DNA of 64,000 bases from Skermanella rosea. GTDB taxonomy: Bacteria; Pseudomonadota; Alphaproteobacteria; Azospirillales; Azospirillaceae. A program made the translations under genes and the position numbers. The notes beneath the pieces were generated by a model that had not been told where the DNA came from, did no database searches, and saw nothing but the letters and a program-made list of their open reading frames with translations. Below, in pieces: positions 36,345 through 44,703 of this stretch; within the stretch, counting starts at the first letter, position 1, and each line of letters begins with the position of its first letter. The DNA lies in NCBI RefSeq assembly GCF_016806835.2, contig NZ_CP086111.1, forward strand, positions 48,501 to 112,500, written 5' to 3'.

Positions 36345-37484
36345 TCATGACTCGCCCGTGGGATAAGCCCGCCCGCGCCAAGTGGAGGGCCGGCCGCGCA
36401 GCGAAGTCCACAGGGCCGACCACTGGATCGCCAGCATGAAAGCGACGCCTACGGGATGCAGTAAGGCGCTGCCGATGCTCTGCTCGAAGCGGAACGCCAG
36501 GGCGAGGCGGGTGCCGAGCGCCACGGCGATTCCGACGCAGGCCGGGAACAGCGCCTCGGGCGGGCCGTCGAACAGCAGCAGGCCGAGAAGCAGCAGGAAC
36601 GGCAGGATATGCCCGCCCGCCAGCAGGACGGTCCAGACGGGCAGCCCGACCGGCGTCGCCATCCCCTCGGTCGCGTTCTTGGTGAAGCCTTGCCAGACCT
36701 CGGTCCCGTTGCGGTACATGCGGCAGGTGGCGACGTCGTCGGCGTCGAACAGCTCGGTATGGATGCCGGCGCGGCGGAAAGCGCGCGGCAGCTTGATCCC
36801 GTCGTGCAGCGACTGCTTGATCTCGGCATGGCCGCCGGCGCGGGCATAGGCGTCGGCACGGGCGATGAAGAGCTGGCCGCATCCCGCCCCCAGCCCCGGC
36901 GCCCCGGACAGCCGCATCCCGACGAAGGGCAGGTAGCCGAGCAGCAGGAAATGGATCATCGGGATGACCAGCCGCTCCGGCCATGTCCCGGTCTCCTGCC
37001 GCGGGAAGCCGCTGGCGAGGCCGGCGGCGGGGTGCTTCGCCATGAAGGCGGCCATGCGGGCGAGGCCGTCGGGCGCCAGCCTCACGTCGGCATCGACGAA
37101 GACCAGCAGCGGATACCGGGCCAGCTTCGCCAGATGCCAGCAGGCATGCTGCTTGCCCGACCACCCCGGGGGAAGGGCGGGCGCCTGCTCGACCCGCACG
37201 CGCGGATCGCCGATGGCGCGCACCACGTCGGCCGTGCCGTCGGTCGAGTGGTCGTCCAGCACGACCACTTCCAGGTTCACCCCGGCGTTCGCCAGCGCCG
37301 ACCGGACGGAAGCCTCGATCTTGTCCGCCTCGTTGCGGGCCGGGATCAGCACGGAAACGCCGGCCAGCCCTCCGGCCGACACCTGGCCGGACTTCGGCGG
37401 CGGGCGGTAGAGCAGCAGGTTCCACACGGTCATCACGGCCGGAATCATGGCGAGCCAGGCGCAGACCCAGGCGAAATTCTCCAT
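36345..37484 (-). CDS. Membrane GT2 glycosyltransferase, CrtQ-like
   Basis: 379 residues. One N-terminal membrane helix (residues 5-25), a family 2 glycosyltransferase domain (SVLIPARNEADKIEASV, VVLDDHSTDGT, VFVDADVRL, GGHAEIKQSLHDGIKL) and three to four C-terminal helices. This matches CrtQ, which attaches glucose to a carotenoid acid in staphyloxanthin synthesis, in length and topology. Its ATG overlaps the acyltransferase stop (TAATG). The context (desaturases, aldehyde dehydrogenase, acyltransferase) supports a carotenoid-acid substrate. Confidence 0.85.
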   Translation of the reverse strand: MENFAWVCAWLAMIPAVMTVWNLLLYRPPPKSGQVSAGGLAGVSVLIPARNEADKIEASVRSALANAGVNLEVVVLDDHSTDGTADVVRAIGDPRVRVEQAPALPPGWSGKQHACWHLAKLARYPLLVFVDADVRLAPDGLARMAAFMAKHPAAGLASGFPRQETGTWPERLVIPMIHFLLLGYLPFVGMRLSGAPGLGAGCGQLFIARADAYARAGGHAEIKQSLHDGIKLPRAFRRAGIHTELFDADDVATCRMYRNGTEVWQGFTKNATEGMATPVGLPVWTVLLAGGHILPFLLLLGLLLFDGPPEALFPACVGIAVALGTRLALAFRFEQSIGSALLHPVGVAFMLAIQWSALWTSLRGRPSTWRGRAYPTGES

Positions 37485-38269
37485 TACGGGTGATCCCTGC
37501 CGTGTTCGGGGTGGAAGCGTTCGCCGCGGGCCAGCGCCTTGGCGCGGCGCCACAGGTCGTAGACGCCGCCGACGCCGGCGGCGCCGCGCATCAGCGGCTC
37601 GAATCGGGCGGGGTCGCGGGCCATGGAGTCGGCGGCGAGGGCGTCCATGGTTTCGGCCAGCGCCGTCTCCAGCCGGGTCTGCCATTCCTCGACCGTGCCG
37701 CCGCCGCTCCGCATCACCGGCCCGAAGCGGCACAGCGCCTCGGGCGTGCGCTCGTCCCAGAAGGGATATTCCAGCGCCAGCGGCACGACCGAGGCGCCCT
37801 CGACCCGGCGCGCCAGATGGGCGATGCCGGGGCGCAGGGAGACCGGCCGGACGCGGGCATCGGTGAAGCTCCCCTCCGCCGTGATCCACAGCATGGTGCG
37901 GGGATCTTCCAGCAGCCCGGTGCAGACCTTCAGGAAGGTCGCCGCACCGCGCGGCGTGCCGGGCTCGATCCCGAACAGACCGATCCGGCGCATGAAGCCG
38001 TACTGTTCCAGCGCCTTCGCCTCCATCGGGCCGTAGCCGAAGCGTTCGGGGAAGCGCAGCGTCGCCAGCACCATGAACATCGCCGGGTCCCACCATGAGG
38101 GATGGTTGGAACAGACGATCACGGGCCGGTCGGGAGACAGGTCGGGAAGCGTGCCGCGCGCAAGCCGCACGCCGTGGAAGCGGCGCGCGACGTAGCGGCA
38201 CATATAGGGGCCGAAAAGCCGGACGATGCGGGGCGACCGTGATGACCGCACCGCCTCGGCCGGCGTCAT
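37484..38269 (-). CDS. Lysophospholipid-acyltransferase-family acyltransferase
   Basis: 261 residues with PlsC-type motifs: SNHPSWWDP (HxxxxD, catalytic) near residue 53 and ITAEGSFTD near residue 128. No clear membrane helix. In glycosylated carotenoid pathways an acyltransferase adds a fatty acid to the sugar (the CrtO step of staphyloxanthin). The gene sits between the desaturase and glycosyltransferase genes, overlapping them by 4 and 1 bp, so it probably does that here rather than general phospholipid synthesis. Confidence 0.85.
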   Translation of the reverse strand: MTPAEAVRSSRSPRIVRLFGPYMCRYVARRFHGVRLARGTLPDLSPDRPVIVCSNHPSWWDPAMFMVLATLRFPERFGYGPMEAKALEQYGFMRRIGLFGIEPGTPRGAATFLKVCTGLLEDPRTMLWITAEGSFTDARVRPVSLRPGIAHLARRVEGASVVPLALEYPFWDERTPEALCRFGPVMRSGGGTVEEWQTRLETALAETMDALAADSMARDPARFEPLMRGAAGVGGVYDLWRRAKALARGERFHPEHGRDHP

Positions 38270-39840
38270 GCCACGCTGGCCGTCGGCCGGGGAGCCGTCT
38301 CGAACGCCGCCGGCTGCACGGCGCCGCCCATGTCCTGGTCCAGCGTGTCGGCCGCGATCCAGCCCGACATCATGACCATCGGCATGCCCGGCCCCGGATG
38401 GGCGGCGCCGCCCGCCAGGTAGAGGCCTGCCAGCTCGCGGCTTCTGTTGCCCGGCTTGAAGGCGCCGAAGAACCTGCCGTGGCTCGCCAAGCCGTAGATG
38501 GCGCCGTTCAGCACGCGATAGCGGTCGTGGATGTCCTGGGGCGTCAGCCAGCGCTCGACCTTGATGCGGCTTTCCAGGTCCTTCATCCCGCCGGTCCGCG
38601 CCAGCTTGTCCAGGATCACCCTGCGGTAGGCCGGAAGCATCTTCGACCAGTCGTGGTGCGGGCGGAGATAGGGGGTGTGGACCAGGACGTAGAGAGCCTC
38701 GCCGCCCGGGGGGGCGACGCCCGGCTCGGTCCGGGCCGGGGCCGCGATGTAGCAGGTCGGGTCCGGCGCCGGCTCGCCCTTGTGGTAGATCCAGTCGAAC
38801 TCCTCCTCCGCGTCGCGGGAGAAGACGAAGTCGTGGTGGGCCAGATGCTCGTAGGCGCGGTCGAGCCCCAGATACAGCACGACGCCGGAGCAGGCCGGCT
38901 CCGGCTTCCGTTTCCGTTCGAAGTTGACGCCGACCTCGCCGCCGACCAGCTCGCGGTACGTCCGGACCGAGTCCATGTTCGACACCACCGCGTCCAGCCC
39001 GACTGTCTCGCCGGTCGTGGTCTCGACCCCGGTGGCGCGGCCCTGGGACGTGATGATCTTCCGGACCCCGGTGTTCAGCCGGAACTCGACGCCCAGCTCC
39101 CGGGCCAGCTTCTCCAGCGCCAGGGGCACGGCGCGGGTGCCGCCCATGGGGTACCAGACCCCCCCATCCGTCTGCATGTGCGCGATGGAGCACAGCACCG
39201 CCGGAGCGCCATAGGGGGACGAGCCGACATACTGGACGAAATGGTCCAGCATCTGCGCGATCCGGGCGTCGGGCACATGCTTGCGCACCGTGCCGGCGAC
39301 GGTGGAGCCCATGCGCAGGCTCAGCACGTCGGACAGGGTCGAGGCGTTGAGGTTCGCCTTGAAGTTCAGGGTGTCCTTGATGTCCTCGACCGACTTCCAG
39401 AAGAAGAACCGGTCCGACACCTCGTGCAGCCGCTTGGAGCGGGCGATGAAGTCGCGGTAACCCGAGCCGGAATTGCTGCCCGGCGCGTAGCGGTCCAGTT
39501 CGGTCGCCATGGTCTCGACGTCCTCGACCAGGTCCAGGACGGAGCCGTCCTCGAAGAAGCAGCGCCATTGCGGGTCGAGCCGGACCAGGTCCAGTTCCTG
39601 GTCCAGGTCGCGCCCGGCCTCGGCGAAGATCCGCCGGAGCACGCGCGGCACCGTCAGGATCGTCGGCCCCATGTCGAAGCGGAAGCCGCCCTCCTCCAGA
39701 ACCGCGGCCTTGCCGCCGGCCCAGGCGTTCGCCTCGAACAGCACGACCTTGTGGCCGCGCGCCGCCAGCGTGCAGGCGGCGGCGAGCCCGCCCAGCCCGC
39801 CGCCGATCACGCCGATCTTTCCTCCGGTCCCGCCGCTCAT
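38266..39840 (-). CDS. Carotenoid desaturase/oxidase family flavoprotein (second copy)
   Basis: 524 residues. The N-terminal FAD motif is IGVIGGGLGGLAAACTLAAR with FEANAWAGGKA, and the end has the family signature LYLAGGAAHPGPGMPMVMMSG. CrtI/CrtN-type enzymes desaturate phytoene or diapophytoene, and CrtP-type relatives oxidise the terminal methyl to an aldehyde. Two paralogues side by side plus an aldehyde dehydrogenase suggest that one desaturates and the other oxidises; which is which cannot be read from the sequence by eye. Overlaps both neighbours by 4 bp. Confidence 0.9.
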   Translation of the reverse strand: MSGGTGGKIGVIGGGLGGLAAACTLAARGHKVVLFEANAWAGGKAAVLEEGGFRFDMGPTILTVPRVLRRIFAEAGRDLDQELDLVRLDPQWRCFFEDGSVLDLVEDVETMATELDRYAPGSNSGSGYRDFIARSKRLHEVSDRFFFWKSVEDIKDTLNFKANLNASTLSDVLSLRMGSTVAGTVRKHVPDARIAQMLDHFVQYVGSSPYGAPAVLCSIAHMQTDGGVWYPMGGTRAVPLALEKLARELGVEFRLNTGVRKIITSQGRATGVETTTGETVGLDAVVSNMDSVRTYRELVGGEVGVNFERKRKPEPACSGVVLYLGLDRAYEHLAHHDFVFSRDAEEEFDWIYHKGEPAPDPTCYIAAPARTEPGVAPPGGEALYVLVHTPYLRPHHDWSKMLPAYRRVILDKLARTGGMKDLESRIKVERWLTPQDIHDRYRVLNGAIYGLASHGRFFGAFKPGNRSRELAGLYLAGGAAHPGPGMPMVMMSGWIAADTLDQDMGGAVQPAAFETAPRPTASVA

Positions 39841-41390
39841 GATGCGCGCTCCTGGATCAGGGCCGACTGGCCGGCCGCCATGCGGGTCCCGGCCTCCCAG
39901 TCGTGTGACAGGCCGAGCTGGTCGGCCATCAGGCGGCTGGTGATGCGGGCGCTCTCGAAGATCACCGGCAGGCCGCTGCCGGGATGGGTCCCGCCGCCGA
40001 CGAGATAGACGCCTTCCAGGTCCTCGAACCGGTTCCGCGGCCGAAGATGGAGCATCTGGTCCAGCGAATGGGCCAGGTTGAAGGTGGCGCCGCGATAGAT
40101 CTGCATGTCGTTCTCCCATCCCTCGGGCGTCAGGACTTTCTCGTAGCGGATGCGCTTCTCAATGTCCGTCAGGCCGATCCGTTCCAGGCGCTTCAGCACC
40201 AGCGACCGGTAGCGCGCCTTCTCCCGCTGCCAGTCGATCCCGCCGGTGCGGTGGGCGACGGGGACCAGCACATAGAGCGTGCTGTGGCCCTTGGGCGCCA
40301 GTTCCGGGTCGGTGACGCAGGCGTTCTGGACATAGAAGCTGGGTTCGGCCGGAAGTTCCAGCCCGTCCTCGATCTCCTTGATGTTCCGGGCATAGTCCTT
40401 GGTCAGGTAGATCGTGTGGTGGGCCAGGTCGGGCAACTCGCCCTCGATCCCCAGATAGAGCATGAAGGTCGAGCAGGAGAATTTCTTGCGCTCGATCTTC
40501 TCGTCGGTCCAGCGCCGGCGCAGATGGTTGGGCACCAGCCGGCTCATGGTCTGGGCGAAGTCGGAATTCAGCACCAGCGCGTCGGCCTTGTACTCGCCGG
40601 CGGGGGTGCGGACGCCGACCGCCTTCCGGCCCTCGAACAGGATCTCCTCGACCGGCTCGGACAGGCGGATGCGGACACCCATGTCGGTCGCGGCCCGGGC
40701 CATCGCCGCCATGACGGCCCCGGTACCGCCGCGCGGATGGAACACGCCGAACTCGTATTCCATGAAGGACAGGATGGTGAACAGGCTGGGGCAGCGGAAC
40801 GGCGACATGCCCAGGTACTTGCTCTGGAACGAGAAGGCCAGCCGCACCCGCGGGTCCGAGAAATAGCGGCCCAGGTCGGCATCGACCGACTGGTGGGGCC
40901 GCATCAGCGGCAGCGACTTCAGCAGAGCCGGGTCGAGCAGGTCGAGCGCGCTGGAAAAGGCCTTCTCCAGCACCGGCCGGAAAGCAGCCAGCTTGCGCCG
41001 GTTGTCGGCCATGAAGCGCGGCAGGTTGGCGGCATCGGCCGGGCACAGCTGCGCCACCTGCTCCGCCATGGTGGCCGGATTGCCGGACGCCTTCAGCTCG
41101 CCGCCGGATTCGAAGACCAGGTGATATTGCGGGTCGAGCCGGATCAGGTCCACCTCGCGGTCCAGGTCCTTGCCGCAGGCGGCGAAGATGTCCTTCAGGA
41201 CGCGGGGATACAGGAAGAAGGTCGGGCCCATGTCGAAACGGTAGCCGCCCTCCGCCTCGATGGTGGACGAACGGCCGCCGATCCGGTCGAGCCGCTCAAC
41301 GACGGTGACGTCGGCTCCCGTCTTGGCCAGCAGCATGGCTGACGCGAGACCGCCCGGTCCCGCACCGACGATCACGATCCGGCGGCTCAT
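39837..41390 (-). CDS. Carotenoid desaturase family flavoprotein (first copy)
   Basis: 517 residues, first gene of the eight-gene operon. FAD binding at IVIVGAGPGGLASAMLLAK, RIGGRSS, and FDMGPTFFLYP; the C-terminal signature is VYLVGGGTHPGSGLPVI. The sequence resembles phytoene/diapophytoene desaturases. No phytoene or squalene synthase (crtB, crtM, hpnCDE) lies in the window, so whether the substrate is C30 or C40 is open. It is divergent from the aldehyde dehydrogenase gene with about 210 bp between them. Confidence 0.92.
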   Translation of the reverse strand: MSRRIVIVGAGPGGLASAMLLAKTGADVTVVERLDRIGGRSSTIEAEGGYRFDMGPTFFLYPRVLKDIFAACGKDLDREVDLIRLDPQYHLVFESGGELKASGNPATMAEQVAQLCPADAANLPRFMADNRRKLAAFRPVLEKAFSSALDLLDPALLKSLPLMRPHQSVDADLGRYFSDPRVRLAFSFQSKYLGMSPFRCPSLFTILSFMEYEFGVFHPRGGTGAVMAAMARAATDMGVRIRLSEPVEEILFEGRKAVGVRTPAGEYKADALVLNSDFAQTMSRLVPNHLRRRWTDEKIERKKFSCSTFMLYLGIEGELPDLAHHTIYLTKDYARNIKEIEDGLELPAEPSFYVQNACVTDPELAPKGHSTLYVLVPVAHRTGGIDWQREKARYRSLVLKRLERIGLTDIEKRIRYEKVLTPEGWENDMQIYRGATFNLAHSLDQMLHLRPRNRFEDLEGVYLVGGGTHPGSGLPVIFESARITSRLMADQLGLSHDWEAGTRMAAGQSALIQERAS

Positions 41391-41600
41391 GGCGCGTCAC
41401 CATGGCTTCGCGACACTGGATACGGGGACCCGTTCGGCATTCTGGAATCCGCTCCCTGTTTGTTGAATGAGGCGAGGTTCGACGTATCTGCCCATTTCCA
41501 GCCCGGTTAAGACCATTTCGCGAGCGAATGGGGGAACTCTTTCGATTGGTTTTAATCGATGGGGAGTTTGGCGAGAGTCCGCCGGAAGGAATGGGGCATA

Positions 41601-43100
41601 ATGGATCGTCATGGCACGACAGAAACTGGATTGATGATTCCCGAAGTCCAGCACCCTCTCGGCATCGCCGAGATTATTCCGGAGGTGCGGTCCGCTCAGG
41701 CCGCCTGGGAACGGACCGCCGTGGCCGGCCGGCTGGATGTGGTCGCCCGGCTGCGCCGCCTGATCGCGCGCGACGCCCGCCCCCTGGCCGAAGCGGTCGG
41801 CGAGCGTCCCGGCCGGGCACCGGGCGAGACGGCGGCGCTGGAGATCCTGCCTCTGCTCGACGCCTGCCGGTTCCTGGAGCGGGAGGCGGCCGGGCTGCTG
41901 GCGCCCCGCAGGCTGGGATCGCGCGGCCGGCCGGCCTGGCTGTTCGGCGTGGCGGCGGAGATCCGGCGCGATCCGCTGGGCGTCGTGCTGGTGATCGCGC
42001 CGTCCAACTATCCCCTGTTCCTGCCCGGCGTCCAGATCGTCCAGGCGCTCGCCGCCGGCAACGCGGTCCTGGTCAAGCCGGCGCCCGGCTGCGTCGCTCC
42101 GATGGAGGCGCTGCTCGGTCTGCTCGGCGAGGCGGGATTGCCGGACGGTCTCTGCCACTTGCTGGACGCTTCGGTCGAGGCGGGGCGGGAGGCCATCGCC
42201 GTCGGAGTGGACAAGGTGGTGCTGACCGGCTCGGTCGCGACCGGCCGGCGCGTGCTGGCCGACCTGGCGGAGCACCTGACGCCGGCGGTGATGGAACTGT
42301 CGGGCAACGACGCCGTCTTCGTGCTGCCCGGCGCCGATCCGGACATGGCGGCCCGGGCGCTGGCCTACGGGGTGCGGCTCAACGGCGGGGCCACCTGCAT
42401 AGCGCCCCGCCGGGTCTTCGCCGACCGGTCGCTGGCGCTCGACCTGGAACGCCGGCTGGCTCCCCTGGTCCTGGACGCGGCGCCCGTCGCCGTGCCGGAA
42501 CGCATCCGGGAGCAGGTCGCCCGGCTGGTGGAGGAGGCGGAGGCTGCCGGCTGCCGGCTGATCGGCCGCCCGTTCCGCGCGGAAGAGCCGGAGATGGCGC
42601 CCCTGCTGGTCGCCGACGCCGTCCCCGAGCTTGGATTGCTGCGGGAGGACATCTTCGCGCCCGTCCTCTCCCTGGTGCCGGTCGCCGGCGAGGAGGATGC
42701 GCTGGCGGCATCATCCCACTGCGACTACGCCCTGGGAGCGGCCGTCTTCGGCCCGGAAAAGCAGGCGCTGGCCCTGGCCGGCCGGATCCGGGCCGGGGCG
42801 GTGACGGTCAACGACCTGATCGTGCCGACCGCCGATCCCAGGCTGCCCTTCGGCGGGCGGGGCGCCAGCGGCTTCGGCACCACGCGCGGGGCGGAAGGGC
42901 TGCTGGAGATGACCGCATTGAAGGCGGTCGCGGTGCGTGGCGGGCGGTTCCGGCCGCACTACGACCCGCTGGGGCCGGCCGACTCGGCCATGATGTTCGA
43001 TTATATAGAAGCGGCCCACAGCTCCGGCGGGCGCCTTCCGGCGGTGAGGCGGCTGGTGCGGGGTCTGATGGGGCGGGGTAGATCCGCCTCAGGAACCTGA
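41601..43100 (+). CDS. Aldehyde dehydrogenase, probably carotenoid-aldehyde oxidising
   Basis: 499 residues. Active-site residues are Asn136 (IAPSNYPLF), Glu232 (MELSGNDAVF) and Cys266 (LNGGATCIAP). ELSGND replaces the more common ELGGKS, as in the CrtNc/AldH group that converts diaponeurosporenal to the acid. The C-terminal tail of about 55 residues after the catalytic domain is an extension. I use the ATG at 41601; an upstream start at 41559 is possible. Divergent from the desaturase operon, it supplies the missing oxidation step between CrtP-like and CrtQ-like activities. Confidence 0.85.
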   Translation: MDRHGTTETGLMIPEVQHPLGIAEIIPEVRSAQAAWERTAVAGRLDVVARLRRLIARDARPLAEAVGERPGRAPGETAALEILPLLDACRFLEREAAGLLAPRRLGSRGRPAWLFGVAAEIRRDPLGVVLVIAPSNYPLFLPGVQIVQALAAGNAVLVKPAPGCVAPMEALLGLLGEAGLPDGLCHLLDASVEAGREAIAVGVDKVVLTGSVATGRRVLADLAEHLTPAVMELSGNDAVFVLPGADPDMAARALAYGVRLNGGATCIAPRRVFADRSLALDLERRLAPLVLDAAPVAVPERIREQVARLVEEAEAAGCRLIGRPFRAEEPEMAPLLVADAVPELGLLREDIFAPVLSLVPVAGEEDALAASSHCDYALGAAVFGPEKQALALAGRIRAGAVTVNDLIVPTADPRLPFGGRGASGFGTTRGAEGLLEMTALKAVAVRGGRFRPHYDPLGPADSAMMFDYIEAAHSSGGRLPAVRRLVRGLMGRGRSASGT

Positions 43101-43145
43101 ATCCCCTAGCGGCTCGGCACAGCGTTGTTGTTTGATTTTCCGTAG

Positions 43146-43168
43146 GTCGACCTCGGCCGGAGGTCGAC
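43146..43168. repeat. REP-like palindrome
   Basis: GTCGACCTC and GAGGTCGAC form a perfect 9-bp inverted repeat around GGCCG, between the convergent aldehyde dehydrogenase and lipoprotein genes. With no T-tract it is more like a REP-type palindrome than an intrinsic terminator. Confidence 0.55.
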
Positions 43169-43231
43169 ACCCCGCGTCAACGCTCCGCTGCTGGGGTGAA
43201 TGCCCGACCGATCCCGACACGCCCATGGAAA

Positions 43232-43783
43232 TCACTGCGCGGGACCACTGAAGCGGGGATCGTTCAGGAAAGGATTGTCGCGGTCGTTGCCACCGCCCTG
43301 ACGCTGTTGGGCGGCCGCCCCCGGGTTGCGCGGATCGTCGTTGCGCTGGAAGCGGGGGTCGTTCAGGAAGGGGTTGTCGCGGTCGTTGCGGTCCATGGTC
43401 CGGTTACGCTCGGCGTCCCGGCGCCGTTCGGCGGCCAGCCCCGGGTTGGGCGGACTGTTGTCGCGCCGGACCGGAGGGGCCGGCATGAAGCGGTCGTCGC
43501 GGGTGTGGCGATTCCAGTCACGGTCGCGCCGATTCCAGCGGTCGTGTCGATCCCAAGGGTCGCGCCGATCCCAAAAGTCGCGCCGGGCATCCTGTTGCCG
43601 TTCGATGGCCGCCCCCAGTGCCACGCAGGCACGCCGGTTCCCGGCCTGGCAGGCCCAATGGAGATCCTGGACCTGGCTTCGGCCGGAATATCCGCCCCGA
43701 TCCGAAGAGTAGCGTTCGCCGGTGGTCGGCACGCAGGACATGACCAGAAGCGACAAGATGACGAGTGCGCTGCGCGCGTTCAT
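43232..43783 (-). CDS. Lipoprotein with Asp/Arg/Asn-rich repeats
   Basis: 183 residues. The N-terminus has a lipoprotein signal with lipobox LVMSC (Cys17). After a short folded-looking part (DLHWACQAGNRRACVALGAA) the chain is low-complexity, with WDRRDPWDRHDRWNRRDRDW and two copies of NDRDNPFLNDPRF (residues about 134-146 and 167-179). Charged disordered lipoproteins of this kind are often lineage-specific. No function is assigned. It stands between the pigment locus and phnF. Confidence 0.75.
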   Translation of the reverse strand: MNARSALVILSLLVMSCVPTTGERYSSDRGGYSGRSQVQDLHWACQAGNRRACVALGAAIERQQDARRDFWDRRDPWDRHDRWNRRDRDWNRHTRDDRFMPAPPVRRDNSPPNPGLAAERRRDAERNRTMDRNDRDNPFLNDPRFQRNDDPRNPGAAAQQRQGGGNDRDNPFLNDPRFSGPAQ

Positions 43784-43861
43784 GACATTGCCTGAAAATC
43801 AGATACACAATTACATGAACAACTGAAAAAAATTATAATTCCGGGACCGGGCCGTAGTGGC

Positions 43862-44584
43862 TCAGCCGTCCACCACCACCTGCACCCGGTTCGCGGCGAA
43901 GCGCGCGACGCCGAATTCCAGCGGGCGGCCGGCGGGGTCGATGTTGACCGCCTCGGTCACCAGCACCGGGGTCGTCCGCGCGATCTTCAGGTGGCGCATC
44001 TCGTAGCTGTCGGGTAGCCGCGCCGTCACCCGCGTGGTCTTGCGGGTATAGTCCGGGACGCCCAGCCGGCGCAGCGTCTCGGTGATCCGGCCGGCCTCGT
44101 GGTACGTGGCGATCAGGTCGGGAAAGCGCGCCTTTGCGAAGTGATGCGCCGCGATGCCTATCGGCTGGCCGTCCGCCAGCGACAGCAGCTCGACCAGCGA
44201 CACCGGGTCGCCGACGGCCAGGCCCAACGCCCTGGCCGTCGCGGCGTCGGCGGGAAGCACCGTCGCCCGGAGCACCTCGCCCGACGGCGTACGCGCCTGC
44301 CTGCGGACGTTCTCGCTGAACCGGGTCCGCTCCGTCAGCGGATAGTCGATCACGCCTTCCTGCACGAAGGTGCCGCGGCCCTGCTCGATCCGCACCAACC
44401 CCTGGTCCTGGAGCAGGGCGCAGGCCCGCCGGACGGTATGGCGGTTGACGCCGAACCGGGTGGCCAGCTCCTCCTCGGTGGCGAGTCGGCTTCCGGGAGG
44501 AAAGGTGCCTCGCTCGATATCCCCGTGCAGTTCTTCGGCGATCTGGCGCCACAGGGCGATGCCGGCGCCGCGGTCGAGGTTCAT
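43862..44584 (-). CDS. phnF: PhnF-type GntR-family regulator
   Basis: 240 residues. A GntR winged helix (ELHGDIERGTFPPGSRLATE, then RFGVNRHTVRRACALLQDQG) is followed by a UTRA effector domain, the HutC/PhnF subfamily. Position divergent from phnM supports PhnF, a repressor of phosphonate genes. A palindrome in the 119-bp gap is a likely operator. Confidence 0.9.
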   Translation of the reverse strand: MNLDRGAGIALWRQIAEELHGDIERGTFPPGSRLATEEELATRFGVNRHTVRRACALLQDQGLVRIEQGRGTFVQEGVIDYPLTERTRFSENVRRQARTPSGEVLRATVLPADAATARALGLAVGDPVSLVELLSLADGQPIGIAAHHFAKARFPDLIATYHEAGRITETLRRLGVPDYTRKTTRVTARLPDSYEMRHLKIARTTPVLVTEAVNIDPAGRPLEFGVARFAANRVQVVVDG

Positions 44585-44664
44585 GAAGGCTGCGTCCCCG
44601 GGTAGGTTGCCGATATGGATTGTTTACATCGCCGCCGCCGCTTCACATACTCGGGCAATGGCAG

Positions 44665-44676
44665 TCATCTAGATGA
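44665..44676. promoter_or_regulatory. Palindromic candidate operator for PhnF
   Basis: TCATCTAGATGA is a perfect 12-bp palindrome, 28 bp before the phnM start and in the shared phnF/phnM gap. HutC-subfamily regulators bind short palindromes, and a mycobacterial PhnF site also has a CTAGA-type centre. Direct or indirect autoregulation is plausible. Confidence 0.55.
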
Positions 44677-44703
44677 TTCCCTTCATAGACGGTTCGCGAG
44701 GGC

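Noticed and set aside
41391..41600. Possible EcfG-type (GGAAC-N16/17-CGTT) promoter between the desaturase operon and aldehyde dehydrogenase
   Set aside because: GGAAC is present near 41535 but no CGTT stands at the right distance.
43146..43168. Palindrome considered as terminator of the aldehyde dehydrogenase gene
   Set aside because: No T-tract on either side, so it is listed as a REP-like repeat instead.
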